Position numbers and translations under genes: made by a program. Positions 10,501 through 22,587 of a stretch of 37,064 nt of DNA are shown here, piece after piece. Position 1 is the first letter of the stretch; every line of letters starts with the position of its first letter. The stretch is from Lenisia limosa (lineage: Eukaryota; Breviatea), in NCBI GenBank assembly GCA_001655205.1, contig LPNZ01003457.1, positions 1 to 37,064 on the forward strand, read 5' to 3'. The notes under the pieces were generated by a model that did no database searches, had not been told where the DNA came from, and was given only the letters and a program-made list of their open reading frames with translations.

Positions 10501-13500
10501 GCAAGATGGTCACGTGACACCTTTACGTCCGTTTCCAAGGCGTCACGTTCGCGTGTGAGCTTATTCAAGAAGTGTGCAGATTCTTGGTGCTGTTGTTTGC
10601 TGTCATCAAGAGCCGATTGTAGGGAGGCAATCTTGTCCTCTGCAGTTTTGGCTTTGTTTTTCGCATCATTGCGCTCATTTTCGGCAATTTGGAGGTCACG
10701 ATGGGCCTCAACAAGGGCAGCGTCATCATGCTGGCACTCAACAGGCTTGGCGTCGAGTTGTGCTTTCATCTCCTGTAATTCCCTCTCAAGCTCAGCGGCT
10801 TGCTGGGACTGGGGGTAGGGTGAGTAAAACTCCTCATTAGTATGTTGAAACAGCATATTGAAAAAAATAATTAAGGTTTCAAACTATTGCCCCTCCCCCT
10901 CCCAGAATAAGTTGTAAGAACCCCGACCTTTGTTTCAATTGCCTGAATCAGACTTGGTATTCCTGAAAAAGTTACAACTATTTAGAAATTGACTCACCTT
11001 GGTTGTTGAAGTTCTTCTCTAGCGCCTCAAGCTTGGCTTCCAACACAGCTCTTTCCTATGCAATGAAAGGCACGTGACAGAGCACTTACCGTTAGGGCGT
11101 TACTCAACTCGTGCTCCTTCTGCAACAACATACTTTCAAGTCTCTCAACATCATGTTTCAAGCTGCTGATCTGCTTTCGGTCTTTGGTTTGGTCCTCCAG
11201 GTAGGATTTCTCCATGTCGGCAAGCTGGCCCTCCATTGACTGCAATATCAGAAGCCAGTAGTCTTGCAACCCACCTTGACCTTTGACCTTTGTGAGGAGT
11301 CACGCATCGTGCGCGCTTCCATCTCAGCCATCCTTGCCGTCAGTTCACTCACGCGAGCGTCGGACTCGGCAGCGTGGTCACGTGCAACCTGGTGGTCAGT
11401 CCAGACAAAAGGCTGTGGGGCCCAACCTCCAAGTCCTCGAGAGCGGCTTCTAAGGATGGTGGCATGCCGTCAACTGGTGTGTGAGGTAAAGGCTTTGAAT
11501 CATTTCCAACCCTTCGACAAATAAAGACACCCAAGAAACTCGTCACAAACTGGGCGAAAAGACCCCGTACCGGAGTAAACGCTTCCTAGATGCGGCCCGG
11601 CCTTAAGCTGAGTCGTCAGGTCACTCTTGCTCCGGTTAAGGCTCGGGTTGCTTGTGGAGAAGCTGGGCAGGCCGGCGATGCTCATTCGTCGCCCCGGCCG
11701 CGGCAACACATTCTCGTTGATAGGTGACAAAGGGGCGTCAATACCTGCTGCTGGGGTCACGTGGCGTTTAGCAGTGAGACAAGGCACGATAATGCTTGCT
11801 TTTTTTCCATTTATAGCAAACGCCTACTGAAAGGAGAGGGTGCTCTTGACAGTTGTGAAACGGTTTGATGGCTTTCTTGGAGGACTGAGAGGAGTGCCGT
11901 GTTTTGGTCAACAACACGTGCTAACGCTGAAGTGAGTTCGGAGGGCGGGGCTGAGACGTTAGAATGCCCCCACATGCTGGTATTTAACAATATTTTTTGA
12001 TGTTAATACTCCAATCAGATATATTCACTCATAATGGTTACCTTGGTTGGAAGGAGGAGGAGGAGGCATTGGGCTGAAACCGAGTTCATTAGCTGCTGCA
12101 TAGGGGTCATCTGGGTGGTCAAGACATACCATCGGGTAACATACCGGCATGCATGGGAGAGACTGTAATAGATGGTGGTGGCGGCGGCGGGAGGGGTGAT
12201 GAGGGGACTCCAAATTGAGAGGCGTTGCGAAGAGAGGTCACTTCTGTTTTGCAATTAGTTAGTTCCTTATACTGGCTTACTCCTGATAATGATATTATCC
12301 TACAGCAAAACTCCGAGTTTTTACTGGGAGTGGTTTTCTGATTATTTTACAAGGGGTTTTCCTGTTATATAACATATTGTATGATATCACCCCACATACC
12401 GTTATCCTGTGGTAATGTTGGAGGGCGAGGAGGAAGAGGGGTCCCAGGGGCGAGGGATGTCAGGCCCGCTTTAAAGTTAAAGAGTACACAGCAGTTAGGT
12501 AAATAACAATGCTGTCACCTTTATGGGCACTCAGAGCTAAGAGAAGCTGCTGGAGGGACTCATTTGAAGTCTTCAATGCTGCTGTCTCAACTTGTCTCTT
12601 CATAGACGCTTTAGACAGCTGGAATGTAAAAACAACAAAAGGCGCCACCTTCATGTTTTGTGCCTCAACTTCTTTCTTGAGATTCTGTACCTTGTCTTCG
12701 AGGTGATGCCGCCTTGTTGACTCCTTCGACAGCTTCGTTTCTGCCTTGTGCAGAGTAGCCTGAATAGTTCCACAGGACTCGGTTCGAACAGAAGAGGATA
12801 AACATAACAAAACATGGTGTTCATTGAACAACTATGATGAACAATTAGAGTCACTTTTCACCCAAAAACCTTAGTGGATAGAAGCTCGTTCTTAGTGGTC
12901 TCAAGAATTTTCTGATTTGACTGTAGCGCATGTGAGAGCGACTCATTCTCTGCGTCGGTTTCTCTGGGGGGAGAGGTATTATCTTATTATTGGGAATAGC
13001 TTCAGTGAATAAGTTATCTGATCTTTTCAGTGAACTCGTCCACCCCCTTACCCAAAAAGCTCAGTATCCCTATCAATTTGGTCCTTGAAGCGTTTATTCT
13101 GAAGTGTCAGACTTCTGACTAGAGGAAAGGAAGACAACTTACTTCTTCCAAAACGCTCTCCATGTCAATTTCCATGCCTCTGATCTGTCTCTGGTCGGCG
13201 GTTTTCCTTTGTCTCTCAACTATTGAGGTGAGTAAAGACTAAGAGCAGGAACACATCAGAATTGATCGCACATACTTTCTTGAAGCTCCTCTGCCTCCCG
13301 GATCTGTATTGGTCAGAAACAAGAGCCTTGTAATGGGCCTTGAGAGGGTATACAATTAGAAATACCCCCTTTTTCTTATCCCAACCAACCAAAGTGTTGT
13401 TGGCCTGTGTCAGTGCCGAAACCTCTTTTACAAGTTCAGAAGTGCTGCGCTACAGAATAAGGTTTCCAAGTACTACCCGCAGAGATATCGAAATGAGACC

Positions 13501-16500
13501 CTTTGGCAAACCTGAAGAGTGGCTGTCTCGTTTTCCAGGCCTTGGATCAGGGTATCCCGAGTCCCAAGCTCTTTCTGAACAAACTCGGACTCCTTCGTTT
13601 TGGACACCAAAAGGGACTCGGTCTGGGAAATGAGTTGGTCCTTAGCAAGGAGTTCCTGGTCTTTCTGTGATGACTCAAGGAGAAGAACATTAAGCTTAGA
13701 CTGAAGGGCAGCAGCGTTCTTGTTGTCTTGCTCCAATTGCTTAGAAGTGCGCTCCATATTCTCGGTGATACTCTGCTTCTGCAAAGTCAATTAAATGAAT
13801 AATATATATTTGACACTTAAATAAAACAGAACAGGTAATATAAGTCAGATGAGATGAAAAGTCAGAACAGATGAAAAGCATGTCAAAACAAACCAAATGA
13901 TAATGCTTGTTGAGTTTGCCCTCAAGCTCTTTCGTCCTCTGCTGCTCATTCAACAGGATCTGACCGGTGCTCTCCATGTCTTCTTGGAGCTGATAGCACT
14001 TCCTTTCCAGAGCCTTCTTTTCATCCTTCAGCTTATCCGTTTCAGCAAGAGAATTTTCGAGTTTGGCGTCGGCGTTTCGAATGTTACTGGTGAGTTTTGC
14101 AACCTCAGCCTACACGTGTGACATGGAGTCAAAATAAGTAGTAGGTGAGGAAAATGAAGACGTTAAATATCTGTCAGGGAGTTAGGAAAAGATCAGATGT
14201 GGTACCGAATAAAATGACTATACCTTAAGCTCCTCTTCTGCCTGAGTACAGGACTGGACAGAGGCCTTTTCAGTTTGCAATGTGTCATGTAGCAAAGCGG
14301 CTTGGCTCTCCGCTTCTGACACCCTGACCATGGCATCATCCATCCCTGACCGCAGACCCTCAAGTTCAAACTCAAGGTGGCTGCAGGTTGCCTGTGAGTT
14401 GGCATACTGCTCCTCAAGCTTCTCAATCTGAACATGGTAGGTGGCAATTTGGCCTGCTGACTTCCGAGCCAGAGATGACGTGTCAAAATGGGCTTGTCGC
14501 TCCTCCTGTAGAAGGTTCTCGAGATGGCTTGTGGATGCCTGGAGTGTCTCAATGTCACTGATCTGCGCAATGTAAGCGGAATCAAGGTTATTATGTGCAA
14601 ATTAAGAAAAAACATTAAAAACCAACGCAGAAATCCAGGAAACAATATCTCATCCGCAGACCTTATTTTGTACCTCAAGATTAGTGCGCTTGCTTTTGGC
14701 CTTCAGTTCTAGGATGACGGTATTTAAAGACTCAATTTCATCTTCAAGAGCCTTCTTGCCTGCCACACTCAAGTCGTTGCATGACTTCTGGCTCTCAAGT
14801 TCCTGCCTCAAGTCCTCAATAGTGCGTTCCAAGTCGATCACCTTCCTCTCGGTCTCTTTCAGCTGCTGTCTTTTCAATTCTCCTTCTTCAACTAGGCTAC
14901 CAAGCTTTTCCACCTTTTCTTCAGCAACCTTCACGTTGGCCTCAGCCTGGACAATAGTAGAAGCGTCACGGGCTGCGTTACTTGAAAGTTGGCTGCATGT
15001 CCGCGCCAGATCTATTTCGCGTCCTTCCGCCTCGGCTCGGAGTTGGTCGGCTTCCAGCACTCGACATTCCAAGGTTTTTACCTAAAACAGCCGTGAGAGC
15101 GTACACTCTTTGACATTTTGGAAATGATTAAGCAAACGGACTCACTCACCTTCGAAGCCAACCCATCAGCTAATTTAGTTACACTTTGCATGTCTGAGTG
15201 CATTGCAAGCGATTGTTCTTCAAGCCTTCCGATCTCCTTTTGATGTTCTTGTCCCATGTTTCCTGCGGGGGTCAATGGAGGGGCCCTATCATACATACAT
15301 ATGTATCAACCCTAAGGACCCCACGTTGTTTATTGATGTGATCGATCTCCCGCATTTCGGCCGCCTTCAAAGCGTCATTGGCGTCCTTCAGCTTGATATC
15401 GAGGGTTTTTTGGATCGAACGTGCTGCTGACGTCTCATGGCGGGAGAGGTCGGCTTCGGCAGACGCGGTCATGGTTTGGGCCCGGAGGGATTGCGTCTCC
15501 TCAAGAGCTTCCGAGAGATGCTTCTGACTTGACGCCTGTGAAGTTAGGAGTGCAGAGTGTCTTGGTTGAAGAGAACCCAGCTCACCAGCAGCCCTTCCAG
15601 TGTTTTAACTTCAGCTGCATACTTATCACTCAAATGGTGGGATTCCTCCAGGGCAATCTGCTGGGTCAGAATCTATGACCGCTATCATGAGATCAATCCA
15701 GTTTTGCAGACCTTTTGTGCTGAGAGTTCGGCCAAAGAGGACGTAGTTTTGGTGCGCAGCTCTTCAACTTCCTAATTGGGAATTATTAAGGCTTGGAGAG
15801 AAGTGATGATTGGCCGATCTGGGGTCAACCCTTGCGTACGATTTCCAAATGTTTGAGGTTTTCACGTGCGCGTGAGGATTGCGCCAGCGCCTTGTCCCGT
15901 TCAGAGATGGTGGTATCAAGAACTCTACCGTCTCTAGCTCGCTCCCTCTCAGCTTCCACAACCTGATTACGTGAGCTTCCAGAAAAGAAGAAACAATATC
16001 CTACCTTTGCTTCAGCATCATTGAACAACTGAAGTCTTTCATCCGCAAGTCCCTCAAAAATGAAACGGCTGAAGTGCAAAAAAAAGCTGTCAGTAAAGAT
16101 GCGAAATTATCCACCCCTCCCCCTACTTCAGCTGCAGCCTTGTTGGCTTCGCATAGGGCAATTCTGGCTTCTACACGCCTGAGAGACTCCTGTAATGTCT
16201 CGCATCTGATTAATTAGTGGATAATGAAAGAGTAACATGTAATACTTCAAAAATATGACAGTAACAGTCTGCCACCTACCTTATTTCAGTCTCTTCCCTC
16301 TCCGCATCGCTTTGCCTGAGCTCCCTCCTGGATTCTAGAACCGAAGCCTCGGCCTCTTGCAGCATTGCCCTTGCCTCACTCTCAGCCTGGCCGGCTCGGA
16401 GCACTGCCGAGTTTGCTTCATCCTTGGCCAACTTGGCTTCTCGCGAAGCTTGATGCGCCGTTTCTTTGTAGGCCGCAAGCTCGGCCTTACTCTGCTCCAG

Positions 16501-19500
16501 CTGAGATTCAAGCTTAGAAACAAGCGCCTTCTGTTCGCTGAGCTGGAGCTTTGTTGTTTTGAGTGTCTCCGTGATTGAGTCGAGTTCACGGACCGAGGCC
16601 GTGGAAGTGTCTTCAGACGTAGCGAGTCGCGACCTTAGTTCAACAATTATCGACCCGCAATCCGCGTGGTCCGACTTGATCTGTTCAATCTGGATCTTGG
16701 ACCCACTGACAACTCCCTGCAGCTCCGCCAGCTTGCGAGTCAGCTCAGCGTTGTTCTCAAGAACGGCGCGATTGGCATCATCGAGGCGCGCGCGCCCTGC
16801 ATCGGCGGACTCATACTCCTTCTGTGCCTTGGCGTGAAGCTGCTCAGAGTCCCGCAGCCGCATGTTACAACTATGGAGGTCAGTCTCCAGGTTATTAACA
16901 ACAAGGCGGGTCTGGCTCAGTTGAGCCGAAAGACTCTCATTATCATTCTCGAGGTCATGGCTCTGCGACCGAATGGAAGACTCAAGGTGCTTCACTTTCT
17001 CCAACTCGCCTGTGAGCGCCGCAACTGTCTTGGTCAATTCATCCGATTTGGCTGCTGACACTGATAAATCGAGTTCGAGCTGCTGCGCTGTTTCTTGGGA
17101 CCTCCGAAGCTCAAGGGATGCCGCCTCCAGCTCATTTTCGGTTTTGTCAACAATGGCTCTACTCTCCTTCAGTTTTTTGGAAAGCGCCAGATTAGCCGTT
17201 TTCAGAGCTTCATTCTCCGGGGTTAAAAAGTCGACGCTTGTCTGAAGTCCTTCGTTGGCATTCAAGGCAGTAGAAAGGCGGTCTGATAAGGCCTTGCTTT
17301 CTTCCGTCACGGTTTCTGCAATTGATTGAGCCTCAGCGATATCTGAAGTTAAGCACTCAACTTCTTTTTGAAGGGTGCTGTTCTCCTCCTCCAAACCTCT
17401 GGCCTTAGCAGCATTCTCATTGGCATGTGTTGAGAATTCCTCAATTTGCCGTGTGAGCGAGGTGTTTTGGGTGGACAGTGAGTCAATTTTGTTCTCAAGC
17501 CCAGACTTTTGCGTGTTGCTGAAAACCAGAAGCTCACTTGCTTCATCAAAGGACTTTTGTGTCTTCATTCTCTCAGCCTCTACCTGATCTCTGTCGGCCT
17601 GAAGGTTGGAAAGAGTCTCGTTCAGAACAACAATCTGCGAATTCAGTTCAGCATTACGGTCGTTTGCTTCTCGTGTCTCTTCAACCTGTCTTTGCAACGA
17701 GGACTGCAAGACAGACATCTCAGTCTGACACACATTCTGGGCATCCTTGGCAAAAGCAGAAGCGGCATGGGCCTGTTCAAGGGCCTGGTGGGCACCACGA
17801 AGGTCGGCCTCCAGATCGTCCCTTCGTTGCAGTAGGTCGGCACCGATGTTGTTCGCCTCCGTGATGCGCCTCTGATTCTCGTTATCGAGGGTCTCGAGAC
17901 GGCTGACTTCCGCCTTCAACTCCCGGGCTTCACTCTGCAAAGTTGAGAATTCGGCCATGCAGGTTTTGGCCTTCTGCAACATGGACTCACTGTCCTCGAG
18001 CTCTGATGCCAATTGGGCCGTCGACCGCTCCAACGCGGCGGTCTTCGCACTTTGAGCAACAACACGCTCCTCAGCCTCGACTAGGGCGTCTTCGACATCA
18101 CGCAGCTTTGCCTGGTGTCGTGCGAGTTGCTCACTCATCCGAACTTCAGTGGACGCACTAATTGTTTTAACTGAGTCAAGCTCAGCCTGAAGGTTGACTT
18201 TTTTCGATTGAAATCCAGCCGACAGTGCTTCGGCATCCAAGAGCGCTTGTCGGGTTGTCTTGAGCGCTGTCATCGTATTCGCGTGCTGCGCCATTTCATC
18301 CGCATACTGGCCCTCTAACCGGGCTAATTGTCGGTCCGAGGCGGATTGTCGGTCCTCCGACTCTTTAAGGCTGAACGTCAGGTCGGCAACAACCTGACGC
18401 GCATGAGCAACTTGCGTAGACGCCTCCTCTAAATCCCTCTCAACAGTAGCAAGTCGTAGTTCAGCTGCATGAGCATGACGCTCGCCTTCCTCCGCTTGCG
18501 CTGTCATTTTTACCAAGCTGGAACGGCAGGCGGAGAGTTGAGAGTTCCGATTGTCTTCAAGAGAATTCAGCTTGGAGTTTGCTGATTCGAAGTGGGTGAT
18601 GTCACTTTGTGCTTGTCGCAATTTGCTGACTTCCTTGGAGATCTTTTCTTCAGCCTTAGTGAGCTGCTCAGCTTTGACTGACAGTTGCGCTCTATGGTGT
18701 TACACAAGATGAAGCTCTTATTTCAGGATGATAATAATGACAGAGTTTCAATCCATATGATAAAACGAACCTGGCTTCAGCATCCAATGCCTCAAGTCGC
18801 TCGACCTTTCTTGACATAATCGACACCTCATTTGACAGCTCATTCTCGCGCTCCTGTGCCGCACGCGCTGTTATTCGCGCTATTGTCATCATCAACAAGT
18901 ACAGAATTTTTTTTAGAAACAAATATGGCAACAGTTGCAAGGGAACCAATCACATTGAACACATTATGAATACATGATTGAAATCATAATATTTAGATCC
19001 AGCACCATGACAGCCAAGCTCACCGTCAGAAAGACGAGATTCCACATCTGAGAGGTCCGTTTCGGCCCGCGTTAGCGAGGCCTGGGTCCGGTCCAACTGC
19101 TGGTGTATATTCTCATTGTCAGTCTAGATGGTAAATGACATCTAAAATGTTGTAGATTATTGCATAATAGTGTCCTTACATAGATTAGCAGGGATTTCAA
19201 TGTCAATATTGAAACAGCCCCCTGACCATTTGTGAAGCTAGGTTCTTTCTGAGATCGGAAATGACGTTTGCCGATTCTGTAGCAAGATGGGATGATGCTT
19301 TGTTTGCCGCATCCTTGTCCGCAAGGGTGTTTTCAAGTCCTCGGAGTTTTTCATTTTGCTCAGCAACCTACATATATTTATGAAAATTGTACTATTCGAT
19401 GAATAGTCTACCTTGGAATTTAGCTGTAATATCTCAAGTTGTTTCTCTGTTTCACGCTCTTCGGAACATTTCAATTCTTCTTCAATCTGTGGATAGAAAT

Positions 19501-22115
19501 TTTAGAAAAGGTCACCAAATTAAGGATATAATCATGGAGCCCAATTACCTGTTCTCTGAGCAAGTCAGCAGCTCTTATAGCATCTTCTCGGTTCAAGATG
19601 GTCATCTCAAGAGATTCTTTAATCTATAATATAACTAGTTTGAAAACCAGAAAAAAAAAGAAATACTGAATAATAATCATTGGAAATCAGACCTTGCTAA
19701 GTTCGATTGCTGCTTCCTCAGCCGACGCAAGAGAAGTACTTAGGCTCTCAATACTGTCATTATGACTTTTTAGGGCTTGTTCCATCTAGATTTGTGAACT
19801 GGCACAAAGAAACTGTCTTGATTTGCGAAAACCAACCTCCAGAATTCTCTCTTGATAGCCCTTGTTTTCTCCGCGCAACTCGGCCATAACTTTTTTAGTT
19901 TCTTCACTGAACGTTTGGAGGCTTGAAATTTCTGCCTTACTTTCTGACAAATCTGGGGGTTAGGTTACATATAAAAAAAACAAAACAAAAAATGGAGGGT
20001 TCTCTGAACACAACTAACCAGCAACTAGTGAAGCTTTTTCTATGTTGATCGAGCCTGTTGCTTCATCAGCAATATTGTGAACATTATTAATCTGAGAAGT
20101 TAACCAAAAAAATACCCGGCCAAGTCTATCTCCTTCAACATACCTCAGCCTTTAATTCTTCAATTTGGGCAGTAAACTCTGTTGCTGCATTCTCCATATT
20201 CTAAGACCGTGAGTGCCAAAAGAAAGGGACAAGCAGCAGCAGCAGCTCACGGTATCCATTTCCGCTATCACATCGGTGAATTCGAGTCGCTCTTTTTCAA
20301 GAGCATCTTCCAACTGCTCAGCTCGTTCCTGATTAGTTACGTTAATTAACATTGCTGCAACATACTGTCGCCTCCAAAGCCGTTACTGCATCATTTGAAG
20401 CTTGCTGAACTGCATCATTGAGGGCCCTCTCTAACTCCTCAACCTACAAAATGACATATCATAATTTTGGAATTGTAAAATCCTAATTAGCTCACCCTGT
20501 CATTGAGTTCAAGGTTTTCATCAACAGTTGCTGTTAACCTGTCATTGTCATCACATGTCCAGGAAATAAAAATGTGTCAAACGAAGAAAGGGTTAATCGT
20601 TTCTTGGTTGTCTCAGACACTGATAAAACCATAAAACAAAGAACAAAGTAAAACATATTGTTCTAAATAATTCTATCCCACTTTGCTTGGAAGTCGCTCT
20701 GAACGGCCTCGTAAGTCGCAAGTGTACCCTCAACATCACGACCTAAGGTGTTGGTTTGTGTTATGTTCAGGGGAAGAAGAGGATAATGAAAAAGAAAAAT
20801 ACAATACTCCCAACTTGTTGAGTTCTCAACGATGGATTCTGAGAGCTTCTTTTCTAAGTCTAAAATGCGGTTCTGTGCCTGCAATTCATGAGCATAATCC
20901 GAACCGGTCTGTCATAGACTCAGTACCCACTAGTTCGATATCAGCAAGATGCTCATTTTGACTCTCCTCAGCTGCCAGTAAAATCGCCTGAGTTTGTTCC
21001 TGCATTTGGGCGGCCCGCGATTCATGGAGAGCACAAAGGTCTTGTAGCTTGAAAGGTCAAAGGACAAATAACTCAGCCAAATTTTCCAATATTGTTTCAC
21101 TCAAAAAGGGCATTTTTAAGACACTCGATAAATGTTATTCCAGAAGGTCCCACCTCAGCGTTTTCAGCCCTTAGGTCCTGGACCTCTTCAGACGTACCGC
21201 CTCCCAACGACTTACTCTTGCACGCAAGTGACCTGCTGCATTAAAAAATAATTCCCATTGTCACTATAGCCACGGGATAAAACCCATTTTCAACACCATA
21301 CTGTGAGAGTGGTGTTCTGCCAGCAGCGCCAATGACAAGATTAACAGCAGCCTGCACTTCAGCCGGCAACCGTGAGAGTCGGGCCTCACCTTCTGTGATC
21401 AGACGCTGCTCCTGTAGTTGTAAATTGTAAAGTTGCAAAAACTGAGATCCTCTATTGGGATGCTACTCATTGCTGAAGTACACTTGGAATAGAGGGGTTG
21501 AGGGTAACATATTATCTGTAAACATCGCCACCCTTAAACTACAAATACAAACACAAATAAACAAATTAGCCAATTGATATAAAATTAAGGTTAAGAGCTT
21601 CAAAACAACAAACAAAACTCTAGTGTTATTATACTGACAACCCCCACCTCTGCAGCAATTGCAAGGGCTTCGTTGGATCCTTCTTCAACATGGCCAAGGG
21701 CTTCTCTTGCACTGGAAAGAGATTTGAAAAGCTAAATCGTTACAACAGTTAAGGGAATGTAGCTGAAAGCAACCCACAAGAAACTGACATCTACTCCTGA
21801 AGCCCAACAAAATAAACTTATTTACTGTGTTTTAACATTTTAAAGATCACAATCACCGGCACCCATTGTCCACCTACCTCAAGAACACCACTAGCATCAT
21901 TGTGGGACTTCAGAAGAGTGAAAAGGGTTGAATGGAGCTCTGATGACTGGGAAAATATCAATAATACTATATTTATTTAAAATTTAAGTAAGAAAGTATG
22001 AGAGAGGGCATATAGGACAAAGCGTTACTAAAACCAGAAACCTAACCTCTCTTTCGAGGTATTCTACTTCGCTAACAAGCTCAGGAATAAGATCCTCTGA
22101 ATAGGCGGTGGCCAT
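7544..22115 (-). CDS. Giant coiled-coil protein (dozens of exons)
   Basis: The proposed start codon is at 22113-22115 (MATAYSEDLIPELVSEVEYL) and the stop is TAA at 7544-7546 (ending LADSVRKLRY). Nearly all exons encode charged heptad-type sequence rich in E, K, Q, L, A and S, typical of long parallel coiled coils such as golgins, Tpr/Mlp nucleoporins, centrosomal scaffolds or myosin-like tails. The largest exon, about 16283-18693, is 2.4 kb and encodes roughly 800 residues without interruption. Other exons are about 50-420 nt (for example about 14660-15080 and 14230-14570). Two disordered Pro/Ser-rich linkers interrupt the coil: one near 11500-12470 (with RPGRRMSIAGLPSFSTS, a possible basophilic kinase site) and one near 8700-8930 (SPATPVAPSPPSFTATLPP). 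No motor, GRIP, GRAB or other diagnostic domain was seen. I estimate about 3,000 residues. Fusion of two or more adjacent genes cannot be excluded, the linkers being the likeliest breaks. Confidence 0.7.
8765..8824. repeat. Imperfect direct duplication in an intron
   Basis: ACTATTCTGCACCATGAATG, followed by ATTGTG, at 8765-8790 is repeated at 8791-8824 with an insertion of CCCCCTCG after ACTATTCTG. It lies between exons of the coiled-coil gene next to the Pro-rich linker and looks like a local tandem duplication. No function is evident. Confidence 0.75.
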
Positions 22116-22587
22116 TCTCTTCTTAGGAGTGTACCTGCTCAGACCTCATTACATTGTTGTCGCGGATATTGAATAGTAACTGGATAGCTACTGTGATTGG
22201 CTCAAATTGTGCTTCAACCAACTTCAAAAAGAAAAAATTGAACAAAGCAAAAACGCAAAAACTGAAAAACCTGGAAATGAATGAAACCTGTTGTAGGTGC
22301 AGGCAAGGTGCAAGGGGGAGAGAGGTATGGTAACTAATTCCCAAATGCACTATTTTGTTGTAGCAGCAGCTACTAAGCAATTGTCCTATATGAGTGGCTT
22401 ACGATCCTTAATATATATATGTATATAGATAAAAGCAACAATGAACTAACTTGACAGATTTTTTTACAGACATATATTTTACAACAAGAAGCAAAAACAG
22501 AAGAAAAAGAAATACAGAAATAGGAAAAACAGAAAAGCATAACATGGAATTGAAAGAGAATCGTCAACAGAGTAACAAAGTATGTAT
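22116..22587. promoter_or_regulatory. Upstream region of the coiled-coil gene
   Basis: This 472-nt AT-rich space lies between the cyclase stop (22588) and the coiled-coil start (22115), both on the minus strand. It should hold the cyclase 3' end and the coiled-coil promoter. A TA-rich stretch, TATATATATGTATATAG, lies near 22411-22427. No convincing exon was found. A small upstream 5' UTR exon cannot be ruled out. Confidence 0.5.

Noticed and set aside
16335-18161. Several ORFs of 60-130 residues on both strands inside the large coiled-coil exon
   Set aside because: They are other-frame shadows of a long biased coding exon and show no domain, signal or splice support.
16276-18693. Large coiled-coil exon as a myosin heavy chain tail
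   Set aside because: No motor-domain motifs (P-loop GESGAGKT-like, switch regions) were seen anywhere upstream, and the gene begins with its own small exons.
22373-22567. Small hydrophobic minus-strand ORFs between the cyclase and coiled-coil genes
   Set aside because: They are translations of T-rich noncoding DNA, without splice sites connecting them to either gene.
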